A model generated the notes under the pieces. It had not been told where the DNA came from, did no database searches, and saw only the letters and a list, made by a program, of their open reading frames with translations. Below are positions 56,276-63,791 of a DNA stretch of 64,000 bases, one piece after another. This DNA comes from Ruegeria arenilitoris (GTDB taxonomy: Bacteria > Pseudomonadota > Alphaproteobacteria > Rhodobacterales > Rhodobacteraceae), in assembly GCF_013030265.1 (NCBI RefSeq), contig NZ_WPZQ01000001.1, positions 310,001 to 374,000 of the forward strand. Direction: 5' to 3'. The number at the start of each line of letters is the position of its first letter. Positions within the stretch are counted from its first letter, which is position 1. A program made the translations under genes and the position numbers.

Positions 56276-56752
56276 TCAATCGTCGCGGTGGACTTTTTCG
56301 CGGCGCTCGTGACGCTCCTGCGCTTCAAGCGTCATAGTTGCAATTGGACGTGCATCCAGACGTTTGAGTGAAATCGGATCACCCGTCATTTCACAATATC
56401 CGTATTCGCCTTCGTCGATCCGGCGCAGGGCCGAGTCGATCTTGGCCACCAGCTTGCGCTGACGATCCCGGGTGCGCAGCTCGAGCGCACGATCGGTTTC
56501 CTCACTCGCGCGGTCGGCGACATCGGGAATATTTCGGGTATTGTCCTGCAGGCCTTCGATAGTATCGCGGCTGCCCGCCAAAAGTTCGTTCTTCCAATCC
56601 AGCAGCTTGCGGCGGAAATACTCAAGCTGAAGGTCATTCATGAAAGGTTCATCTTCGGCCGGACGATAATCCTCCGGCAGAAAAACTTCCTGCTTCATAT
56701 TGGCTCCCTCGGTATGGCCAGAAACGTCGGTCGCGGTAGTTTCACCTGACAT
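56276..56752 (-). CDS. dksA: DksA-family transcription factor with single-cysteine zinc-finger remnant
   Basis: RNA polymerase secondary-channel regulator that works with ppGpp. The 158 residues comprise an N-terminal tail, the coiled coil (about 40-110) with the tip DVADRASEE holding the conserved Asp and Ala, and the C-terminal globular part. The canonical four-cysteine zinc finger is reduced to one cysteine (GYCEMTGDPISLKRLDARPIA in part), as in the characterised Rhodobacter sphaeroides DksA relative, so the protein probably needs no zinc. Two starts have good ribosome sites: 56752 (AGGGGGTG) and 56698 (GGGAG, giving 140 residues). Confidence 0.92.
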   Translation of the reverse strand: MSGETTATDVSGHTEGANMKQEVFLPEDYRPAEDEPFMNDLQLEYFRRKLLDWKNELLAGSRDTIEGLQDNTRNIPDVADRASEETDRALELRTRDRQRKLVAKIDSALRRIDEGEYGYCEMTGDPISLKRLDARPIATMTLEAQERHERREKVHRDD

Positions 56753-57084
56753 TTGGCACCCCCTTCTGCGGAGCGTTTATCCGACAGGGCACAGAATGTC
56801 ACTACACAAACTTCTGCACAGTTTACCGTCACGCTCACCAGTCTAAATATGAGACTTTAAACAACAAAACCTTGTTTTTCTGTGAAAATTGCCAGGCTAT
56901 TCCAAGGCATTTTTCAACCACCGGCTTACCCGAACGCGTGCGAATCAAGCAAAACGGATTGAAGTCGCAGAGAAATTCATCGTGACGCGACGTAGCGGCC
57001 ATGCTTGTAAAAATATCCTCCTCTCTGTAACCCGGGCAACACAATCTATGCCCGCACCGCGCGCAAACTGATCATGAGGGCCCA
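56753..57084. other. 332-base gene-free divergent region between dksA and the MoxR gene
   Basis: AT-richer than its surroundings. It carries short open frames on both strands (for example 56889-57071 plus), but these lack a ribosome site or codon bias and I do not call them. It should hold the promoters of dksA and the MoxR gene; no clear operator or RNA structure is seen. Confidence 0.5.
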
Positions 57085-57930
57085 ATGACCGCACGTTTCC
57101 AAGGCACAGCCGAGTATGTCGCCACCGACGACCTGACGATAGCAGTAAACGCTGCCGTCACACTCGAGCGTCCTCTGCTGGTCAAAGGCGAGCCGGGAAC
57201 CGGCAAGACCGAGTTGGCGAAACAGGTCGCCGGTGCGCTGGGTCTGAAGATGATCGAGTGGAACGTGAAATCCACCACCCGTGCGCAGCAGGGCCTGTAT
57301 GAATATGACGCCGTAAGCCGCTTGCGCGACAGTCAATTGGGTGAAGAGCGCGTTCATGACGTGTCGAACTATATTCGCAAAGGTAAGCTTTGGCAGGCAT
57401 TCGACGCGGACGAAAAGGTTGTTCTGCTGATCGACGAGATCGACAAGGCCGATATCGAATTTCCAAACGACCTGCTGCAGGAACTCGATAAAATGGAGTT
57501 CCATGTCTACGAGACAGGCGAAACGATCCGCGCCAAGAACCGCCCGATCGTGATCATTACGTCGAACAACGAAAAAGAACTGCCAGACGCGTTTCTGCGC
57601 CGCTGTTTCTTCCACTATATCCGTTTCCCGGATGAGGCCACGATGCGCCGGATCGTTGAGGTACATCATCCCGGCATCAAAGACTCTCTGCTAACCACCG
57701 CCCTCACCCAGTTCTACGAAATTCGCGAGACGCAGGGGCTGAAGAAAAAACCATCGACCTCCGAAGTGCTGGATTGGCTAAAGCTTCTTCTTGCCGAGGA
57801 TCTGACTGCCGAAGACCTCAAGCGCGGAGGAGCGGACGCGCTGCCCAAACTTCACGGTGCGTTGCTGAAGAATGAACAGGATGTGCACCTGTTTGAACGG
57901 CTTGCCTTCATGGCGCGCAGCAAGCGCTGA
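57085..57930 (+). CDS. MoxR-family AAA+ ATPase
   Basis: A 281-residue ATPase, predicted hexameric. Walker A GEPGTGKTE (residues 35-43), Walker B VVLLIDEIDKAD, sensor 1 IVIITSNNEKELPDAF and the arginine-finger RRCFFHYIRFP. It lacks any extra domain. Family members act as metal-insertion or complex-maturation chaperones together with a VWA protein. The VWA protein is encoded about 2.1 kb downstream on the same strand, with three genes between. No ribosome site stronger than GAGGGCCC. Confidence 0.92.
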   Translation: MTARFQGTAEYVATDDLTIAVNAAVTLERPLLVKGEPGTGKTELAKQVAGALGLKMIEWNVKSTTRAQQGLYEYDAVSRLRDSQLGEERVHDVSNYIRKGKLWQAFDADEKVVLLIDEIDKADIEFPNDLLQELDKMEFHVYETGETIRAKNRPIVIITSNNEKELPDAFLRRCFFHYIRFPDEATMRRIVEVHHPGIKDSLLTTALTQFYEIRETQGLKKKPSTSEVLDWLKLLLAEDLTAEDLKRGGADALPKLHGALLKNEQDVHLFERLAFMARSKR

Positions 57931-58055
57931 TCAGCCGGGACATGAACATCCGGTGATCACGGCTTGCCATATGGCAGGTTGGCTGCCAGCATCGGCCAAA
58001 CATGTACGCGGCCCCTCATCGGGTCGCGCTTTCATGCCAAAGACAGGATAGCCAT

Positions 58056-58505
58056 TTGACCCAAACTCCGATCATCAGACCCCTGAAAGCAGCCGACCGT
58101 CCGGAATGGTCGGTTTTGTGGCGCGACTACTTGGCGTTTTACGAAACCGAGGTATCCGATGAAATCTATGAGACGACTTTTGAACGGTTACTAGGAGATG
58201 ATCCGCATGATTTCTCATGCTTCGTCGCTGAGGTTGATGGACGACTTGTTGGCCTGACCCATTTTTTGTTTCACCGCCATGCCTGGAAGGTTGAAAGCGT
58301 CTGCTATCTGCAAGATCTGTTTGCAAGCCCTGAAGCGCGCGGAACCGGTATCGGCCGGGCGTTGATCGAAGCAGTGTATGCTGAGGCCGACAACAAAGGC
58401 GCACCCAGCGTGTATTGGCTGACGCAGGATTTCAACCATACTGCGCGAAAGCTCTATGACCGAATAGGCAAGCTTACCCCATTCATCAGGTACCAGCGCC
58501 CGTGA
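58056..58505 (+). CDS. GNAT family N-acetyltransferase
   Basis: A 149-residue GNAT domain. Acetyl-CoA-binding segment LFASPEARGTGIGRALIEAVY and C-terminal LTQDFNHTARKLYDRIGK. Start TTG at 58056 follows AGGAT and gives MTQTPIIRPLKAADRPEW; an ATG at 58002 would add 18 unlike residues. Its TGA overlaps the GTG of the DUF2927 gene. The same strand and spacing suggest a transcript with the MoxR gene upstream. Confidence 0.84.
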   Translation: MTQTPIIRPLKAADRPEWSVLWRDYLAFYETEVSDEIYETTFERLLGDDPHDFSCFVAEVDGRLVGLTHFLFHRHAWKVESVCYLQDLFASPEARGTGIGRALIEAVYAEADNKGAPSVYWLTQDFNHTARKLYDRIGKLTPFIRYQRP

Positions 58506-59869
58506 AGCTTTGGAGCTTTGTTCTAGTTGGCGCCATCATGGCCGGATGCACTACGGTTGAATCGATTGAACTTCCGAGTGAGGTCAAAACCGTAGAAATC
58601 GTGCTGCCACCGGCAAAGTCGTTTAGCAGGTCCCGGCCTCTGCCGCCTGTGCGATCGAACAAAAACATGGCCGAAGATTTTCTGGATCTTCACTTCGAGC
58701 TCGAAAGCGGCGCCGAGCTTCCTGTTTTTACTCGTTTCGAGATGCCCGTCACCGTGCGGCTAACGGGGTCGCCACCGGCCACTATGCGAACTGATCTCAC
58801 TCGCCTGTTGTCACGTCTTCGCAGAGAGGCCGGGATCGACATCCAAGAGATCACAGATGGTCAGGCCAACATCACCATCGAAGCCGTCAGCCAGAAGCAG
58901 ATCCAGCGTATATTGCCGCAAGCAGCCTGTTTCGTCGTTCCAAACGCATCCAGTTTCGAAGAGTATCGCAGCGACCGTCGCAAACCGAAAAGCAACTGGT
59001 CCAAACTGCGCAGTCGCGAGCGGCTTGGCATCTTTATTCCCTATGACGTTAGTCCGCAGGAAATCCGGGATTGTCTGCATGAAGAGCTAGCACAGGCTCT
59101 GGGTCCGCTAAACGACCTGTATCGTTTGCCGGATTCAGTCTTTAACGATGATAATTTCCACACCGTGCTGACTGGTTTCGACATGTTGATGCTGCGTGCG
59201 GCCTATTCGCCTGAACTGCAAAGCGGCATGACGCGCGAACAGGCTGCTGCGGTCATCCCTGGTGTTCTTAGTCGACTGAACCCGCGCGGCAACAACCTGC
59301 CCGTACAACACATCTCGGAAACACCACGGGAATGGATCAAGGCAATCCACAAATCCGTTGGATCCCGTTCATCCTCTGCCAATCGGCTCCGATCCGCTCA
59401 AAGGGCAGCACAAATCGGGCAGCAACAAGGGTGGACTGATCACCGCAGGGCATTTCCACATTATCTGATGGGGCGGATGGGGCAATTCGACAACCCAGAG
59501 GAAGCGCAGCGCCAATATGCAATCGCACAGCAATATCTGGCGAACACACCCGGCACCGAGTTACATCGTGCGTATATCACCACGCAAACCGCGGCTTATG
59601 CACTGGCACGTCGAAAGGGACCAAGCGTCCTGCCTGAAATCGACAATGCAATCGCAGTCATGACACGCGCCGAAAACGCATCCATGCTGGCCACGCTTAT
59701 GTTGCTGAAATCCGAAGCTCTGAAACAGTCCGGAAGATACGAACAGGCACGCGCCGTCAGGCTGGACAGTCTGGGGTGGGCGCGATACGGCTTTGGCTCG
59801 GAAGTTGTGGTTCGCTCGCTGATGCAGGACATCGCATTGCGCAACCCGCAGAACATCGAAGACGGATGA
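58502..59869 (+). CDS. DUF2927 domain lipoprotein
   Basis: A 455-residue protein with a GTG start and a lipoprotein signal, lipobox MAGC with the cysteine at residue 16. A DUF2927 domain follows (about 50-260): LDLHFELESGAELPVFTRFEMPVTVRL (in fragments), ITDGQANITIEAVS, ACFV and IPYDVSPQEIRDCLHEELAQALGPLNDLYRLPDSVFNDDNFHTVLTGFDMLMLRAAY (in fragments HEELAQALGP and LYRLPDSVFNDD). The HEELAQ helix with the downstream Asp-rich NDD stretch looks like an M10-type metallopeptidase relic lacking the full HExxHxxxxxH. A helical, TPR-like tail completes it. Function unknown. Confidence 0.85.
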   Translation: MKLWSFVLVGAIMAGCTTVESIELPSEVKTVEIVLPPAKSFSRSRPLPPVRSNKNMAEDFLDLHFELESGAELPVFTRFEMPVTVRLTGSPPATMRTDLTRLLSRLRREAGIDIQEITDGQANITIEAVSQKQIQRILPQAACFVVPNASSFEEYRSDRRKPKSNWSKLRSRERLGIFIPYDVSPQEIRDCLHEELAQALGPLNDLYRLPDSVFNDDNFHTVLTGFDMLMLRAAYSPELQSGMTREQAAAVIPGVLSRLNPRGNNLPVQHISETPREWIKAIHKSVGSRSSSANRLRSAQRAAQIGQQQGWTDHRRAFPHYLMGRMGQFDNPEEAQRQYAIAQQYLANTPGTELHRAYITTQTAAYALARRKGPSVLPEIDNAIAVMTRAENASMLATLMLLKSEALKQSGRYEQARAVRLDSLGWARYGFGSEVVVRSLMQDIALRNPQNIEDG

Positions 59870-59876
59870 TACGCGC

Positions 59877-60047
59877 ATGGTAGTGGTTCTGGGAATGGCT
59901 TTGTTGGGTGCGATTCTGGGTGCCCTGACGGCTCGGAAACGTAACGGCAGTGGCGCTGACATGGCGCAATACGCGGCCGGTTACGGCATCGCCTTTGCAT
60001 TGGTTGGACTAATCCTGTCGCTGATCCTTGTCCGTCTGGTAGCGTAG
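59877..60047 (+). CDS. 56-residue membrane peptide between the DUF2927 and VWA genes
   Basis: Short frame with two hydrophobic segments (MVVVLGMALLGAILGALT, about 1-18, and YGIAFALVGLILSLILVRL, about 36-54) linked by a basic, Gly-rich loop (ARKRNGSGADMAQYAAG). It begins eight bases after the DUF2927 stop and ends five bases before the VWA start. The tight fit, continuous spacing and weak GGATGAT site favour a real gene, probably inner-membrane and coupled to its neighbours. Confidence 0.7.
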   Translation: MVVVLGMALLGAILGALTARKRNGSGADMAQYAAGYGIAFALVGLILSLILVRLVA

Positions 60048-60051
60048 ATCC

Positions 60052-61236
60052 ATGTTTCTACCCTTTTTCGAAAACCTCAGAAAAGCCGGCATTCCCGTTT
60101 CGCTGCGGGAATATCTGACTTTTCTTGAAGGTATGAAAAAGGGATTGGCGACCTACGACGTCGAGGCATTCTACTACCTCGCCCGCGTGTCGATGGTGAA
60201 GGATGAACGCAATATCGACAAGTTCGACCGAGCCTTTGCCGCCAGCTTTGAAGGACTGGATGGGATTTCGTTTGAACAGGTGCTCGAAGCTGTCGACATC
60301 CCGGCCGACTGGCTGGCCAAGATGGCGGAAAAACATCTGTCGGACGAGGAGAAAGCCGAGATCGAAGCCTTGGGAGGCTTCGATAAGCTTATGGAAACGC
60401 TGCGTGAACGTCTGAGCGAGCAGCAGGGTCGCCATCAGGGCGGCAACAAATGGATCGGCACCGCAGGCACCTCTCCGTTTGGCGCATATGGCTACAACCC
60501 CGAAGGTGTTCGTATCGGGCAGAAAGAAAGCCGCCATCAACGTGCGGTGAAAGTCTGGGACAAGCGTGAGTTCAAGAACCTCGACGACACGGTTGAGCTT
60601 GGCACCCGCAACATCAAGGTCGCACTGAAACGCCTGCGCCGTTGGGCGCGTGAAGGGGCTGCCGAAGAGCTGGACTTGGATGGCACCATCCGAGCGACAG
60701 CCGAACATGGATATCTGGACGTCAAAACCCGACCCGAACGCCACAATGCGGTGAAGGTCTTGCTGTTCCTCGATGTAGGCGGCTCGATGGACCCGCATAT
60801 CAAGGTGGTCGAAGAGCTGTTCTCGGCCGCCCGGACCGAGTTCAAGCATCTGGAATACTACTACTTCCACAACTGCCTGTACGAAGGCGTCTGGCGTGAC
60901 AACCGTCGTCGCTGGGACCAGCAGACCCCGACACACGAAGTCCTTCGTACCTATGGCGGAGACTACAAGTGCATCTTTGTCGGCGACGCATCGATGAGCC
61001 CTTACGAGATCGCCTATCCCGGTGGTGCAAACGAACACTGGAACCCGGAATCCGGGCAGGTCTGGCTACAACGTGCGCGCGAGCAATGGACTTCGAATCT
61101 ATGGATCAACCCGGTGCCTGAAAAATACTGGGAGTATACGCATTCGATTGGCATGATCCGCGAGATCTTTGAAGATCGCATGGTCCCCATGACCTTGGCC
61201 GGACTTGAACAGGGAATGCGGGAACTTACGCGCTAA
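60052..61236 (+). CDS. CoxE-like VWA domain protein
   Basis: A 394-residue cytosolic protein with a helical N-terminal region (FLPFFENLRKAGIPVSLREYL), a central section and a C-terminal VWA domain (about 235-390). The MIDAS begins LLFLDVGGSMDP, a D-x-G-x-S variant of the usual DxSxS, then GGDYKCIFVGDASMSPYEI. Together with the MoxR ATPase it forms a MoxR-VWA chaperone pair such as the ones that mature carbon monoxide dehydrogenase or cbb3-type complexes. The client is unknown here. Confidence 0.9.
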   Translation: MFLPFFENLRKAGIPVSLREYLTFLEGMKKGLATYDVEAFYYLARVSMVKDERNIDKFDRAFAASFEGLDGISFEQVLEAVDIPADWLAKMAEKHLSDEEKAEIEALGGFDKLMETLRERLSEQQGRHQGGNKWIGTAGTSPFGAYGYNPEGVRIGQKESRHQRAVKVWDKREFKNLDDTVELGTRNIKVALKRLRRWAREGAAEELDLDGTIRATAEHGYLDVKTRPERHNAVKVLLFLDVGGSMDPHIKVVEELFSAARTEFKHLEYYYFHNCLYEGVWRDNRRRWDQQTPTHEVLRTYGGDYKCIFVGDASMSPYEIAYPGGANEHWNPESGQVWLQRAREQWTSNLWINPVPEKYWEYTHSIGMIREIFEDRMVPMTLAGLEQGMRELTR

Positions 61237-61345
61237 TTAACTTCTGCATACCCTTCAGGTCCAAACGTGTTGCAGCCCAGTTGTACGATGCACTGTGACC
61301 GGGCTGCTTAGCACCTGACAGGCGAAAGTCGCTTTGTTGAAAGCG

Positions 61346-62281
61346 TTACACCCGCTCTTTGAATTTTTTGGCAAGGCTAATCGCTGCTCGTCCAGCCGCT
61401 GTGCGTTTCATGGAATTGAGCGTTGAAGAAGAGGCCGCCATATGCGCCCGAATGTCCAGATCTTCAAACTCGACCTTCGGCAACATAGGATCGACTTTGT
61501 ACCAGAGATTTCCGTAAAACTGGGTCCGCTGCGTCTTCAGATGATCATAATTCGCCTTCACCGCGTGCATAGTGTCCTCTGAGGGCGCAAAAAACACGAT
61601 GCTGTTGTTGTTGCGTTGCTGCTTCCGGGTTTCGCACCAATCCCACGGCACCCAACACCGATCGACATCCTGATTGCCTTGCCAGAAGCTTGAAATAAAC
61701 GCCCACTCTGGCTTGAGTGTCATATAGTGCGTGTGGATATCGGCATTTTCGCTATCCGAGCCGGGATTGGCATTAAACATCCACGTTAGCGCCTTGCGTC
61801 GGGTGTCGGGATGAGGGCTGATTTCGTAGCCATGCAGGTATTTCTGTATTCCGGCATCCACCACAAGCTCTCCCTCAAGCTCGAACTTGTTGGCCAGCGC
61901 CTCTTTCATCTCGTCGGATTTCAGAAAAGCATCAAGTGCTTCCAGGATGCTGCCATTTGGGGGCGTGAGGCGCAGGACCATTCCAAATCCCTCGGTCGCC
62001 TTATGAACGCTCTTCTGAGACTCACCCTCGAGCCACTTCAGGTACTCGGCCTTCGAAGTCACACAACCCGGAAAAGAGATGGCTTTGTAACCAACGCTTT
62101 CCAGCTGGTCTAGAAGTTGCTCTGGCGTGTTTGCAGCAGTCGTATCGATCTCACTCGCGCCTACAACCGCCGCAAAATGTTCGTCGGACAAAAAACTCTC
62201 GATATGAAGATGCTTGAACGGGTTGCTCTCAAACTCCGCACTACGAATTTTTTCAATCAAGTAGTCAAACTCATGGCCCAT
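61346..62281 (-). CDS. Fe(II)/2-oxoglutarate-dependent dioxygenase family protein, putative
   Basis: A 311-residue protein with the double-stranded beta-helix core of prolyl-hydroxylase-like oxygenases. The iron ligands appear as His-Pro-Asp in GYEISPHPDTRRKALTWMFN (HxD) and a distal His in EDTMHAV, with an Arg in KTQRTQFYGNLWY for 2-oxoglutarate. It has no signal peptide or membrane segment. ATG at 62281 has GAGGGAGC. It is unlike its neighbours in function; the substrate is unknown. Confidence 0.72.
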   Translation of the reverse strand: MGHEFDYLIEKIRSAEFESNPFKHLHIESFLSDEHFAAVVGASEIDTTAANTPEQLLDQLESVGYKAISFPGCVTSKAEYLKWLEGESQKSVHKATEGFGMVLRLTPPNGSILEALDAFLKSDEMKEALANKFELEGELVVDAGIQKYLHGYEISPHPDTRRKALTWMFNANPGSDSENADIHTHYMTLKPEWAFISSFWQGNQDVDRCWVPWDWCETRKQQRNNNSIVFFAPSEDTMHAVKANYDHLKTQRTQFYGNLWYKVDPMLPKVEFEDLDIRAHMAASSSTLNSMKRTAAGRAAISLAKKFKERV

Positions 62282-62549
62282 GACGAATGCTCCCTCAAAT
62301 TTTCAGTTGTTATATCTATCAGAAACCGACCTTGCCGCGCATGCTCGTTTCTTGAACCTTATCGTCTTTTTGCTGATCCAAAATGGCGGAAATAGGGCAT
62401 CAGATATCAAGTTTCTGGGGTGTGCTTTATAGATCAACGACCTGCGAACCAAGGCATCATGTGTTGCTTCAGGCGAAACGCACAATCTTTTACAAGGCAA
62501 TGTCAAAATAGTATTTGCCCCGCCGATAACGCGGTCCCATATCTAGAAC

Positions 62550-63239
62550 ATGCTCCGTCTAACTCCCATTTTGCTAGCCATCGCTTATGCCTTTGTCATG
62601 TACCGGATATCCGTCTGGCGCACGCATCGCGAGTTAGATGCAAAGTCTACTGAACTGGCTGATCCGGCACTGAAACGTATGACGGACAGGCTTGCGGCGG
62701 CATTGGATGTCGCGCGGGTGCCAGTTTACATTTATGAGATCGACCCTGTGAACGGCCTAGCGGCCCCGGATGGGCGCATATTCATCACACGTGGGTTCTA
62801 TCGAAAGTTCCGCAATGGCGAAGTGTCCGCAGAAGAGATGGCAAGCGTGATCGCGCATGAACTCGGCCACGTAGCTCTTGGGCATGCGCGTCGTCGGATG
62901 ATCGACTTTTCGGGTCAGAATGCGATGCGGGCTGCGCTGATGATGATCCTGAACAGGTTCATCCCGTTTATCGGCGCATGGATTGCCAATGCCCTGACCG
63001 CCCTGCTCGCCTCACGCCTGTCGCGTGCGGATGAATACGAGGCAGACGAATATGCGGCTGCGTTGTTGACTAAAGCGGGTATCGGGATCGGACCACAGAA
63101 ATCTCTTTTCCACAAGCTTGAGGATCTGACTCAGCAGCGGGCTGGTGTGGTACCGGCCTGGCTGATGAGCCACCCCAAGACGGACGAGCGCATTGCGGCG
63201 CTTGAGGCACTGGAACACCGCTGGGGTTCGAATGGCTAA
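62550..63239 (+). CDS. M48 family zinc metalloprotease
   Basis: A 229-residue membrane-anchored protease with an N-terminal hydrophobic helix (about 4-22), the zinc motif HELGHV (about residue 108) and a second glutamate in RADEYEADEYAAALL. A further hydrophobic segment (about 125-150) may be membrane-associated. It resembles HtpX/Oma1-like proteins. Upstream are 268 gene-free bases shared with the divergent oxygenase gene; no hairpin is seen. Confidence 0.88.
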   Translation: MLRLTPILLAIAYAFVMYRISVWRTHRELDAKSTELADPALKRMTDRLAAALDVARVPVYIYEIDPVNGLAAPDGRIFITRGFYRKFRNGEVSAEEMASVIAHELGHVALGHARRRMIDFSGQNAMRAALMMILNRFIPFIGAWIANALTALLASRLSRADEYEADEYAAALLTKAGIGIGPQKSLFHKLEDLTQQRAGVVPAWLMSHPKTDERIAALEALEHRWGSNG

Positions 63240-63248
63240 GGTCTTGCC

Positions 63249-63791
63249 CTAAGTCGCCAGTGCTTTGCCCAAGCGCGGCAGCCGGGCTTTCTTCATCAGC
63301 GCGCGTAAGGTCCATTGGTCGCCCGACAGACGGTTGGCTTCGGCAAGGACATCCGCGGAAACAGCTTCGATACCCTGAGGATCCTTGATCCAAAACTGAT
63401 GCAGCAGTGCATCCGGATCAATTCGCTCAAGCCCCTCTTCCGCCAGTATATTTCTGGGAAAATCCTTGGCGTTCACGGTAACGATTACATCCGCCGAGGC
63501 ACTGACGGCCGTCGCCAAGACGTGAACATCTGCACTGTCCGGCAGCCAGAGCCGTTGTTCGATACCCGGAGCGGCTGGGCGTTCGGCATCGGACCATTTG
63601 GATTGCGCCAATGCGATCTCGGCGCGTGCCTGCGCTTCGCCCTGAGGTCCGAGCTTACGGGCAGCTCGAGCCCATTCCTCAAGGATGCGCGCTGACCAGA
63701 TTGGCGTGAAATGCCCTATGGCCGCAGCACCCAGTAACATCTCCCGCATCACTGTGGGGTAGATGACGCAAGTATCCAGAACTGCCTTCAC
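63249..63791 (-). CDS. PIN domain protein of the RSP_2648 type
   Basis: A 180-residue protein with a PIN-like nuclease core: AVLDTCVIYPTVMREML at the N-terminus, LPDSADVHVLATAVSASADVIVTVNAKDFP near the middle, holding the acidic residues. It is longer than a VapC toxin, and no antitoxin gene is next to it. The start is a GTG at 63791 that overlaps the stop of an RNA methyltransferase as GTGA; Rhodobacterales carry this pair, after which the families were named. Confidence 0.85.
   Translation of the reverse strand: MKAVLDTCVIYPTVMREMLLGAAAIGHFTPIWSARILEEWARAARKLGPQGEAQARAEIALAQSKWSDAERPAAPGIEQRLWLPDSADVHVLATAVSASADVIVTVNAKDFPRNILAEEGLERIDPDALLHQFWIKDPQGIEAVSADVLAEANRLSGDQWTLRALMKKARLPRLGKALAT

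Noticed and set aside
56889..57071. 60-residue plus-strand ORF in the region upstream of the MoxR gene
   Set aside because: No ribosome site, no codon bias and another frame is open on the opposite strand; AT-rich intergenic DNA explains both.
61272..61307. GCAGCCC/GGGCTGC hairpin between the VWA gene and the oxygenase
   Set aside because: The loop is 22 bases and no U-tract follows; too weak to call a terminator.
63249..63791. VapC-type toxin of a toxin-antitoxin pair
   Set aside because: No antitoxin-like small gene is adjacent; the neighbour is an RNA methyltransferase and the protein is longer than VapC.
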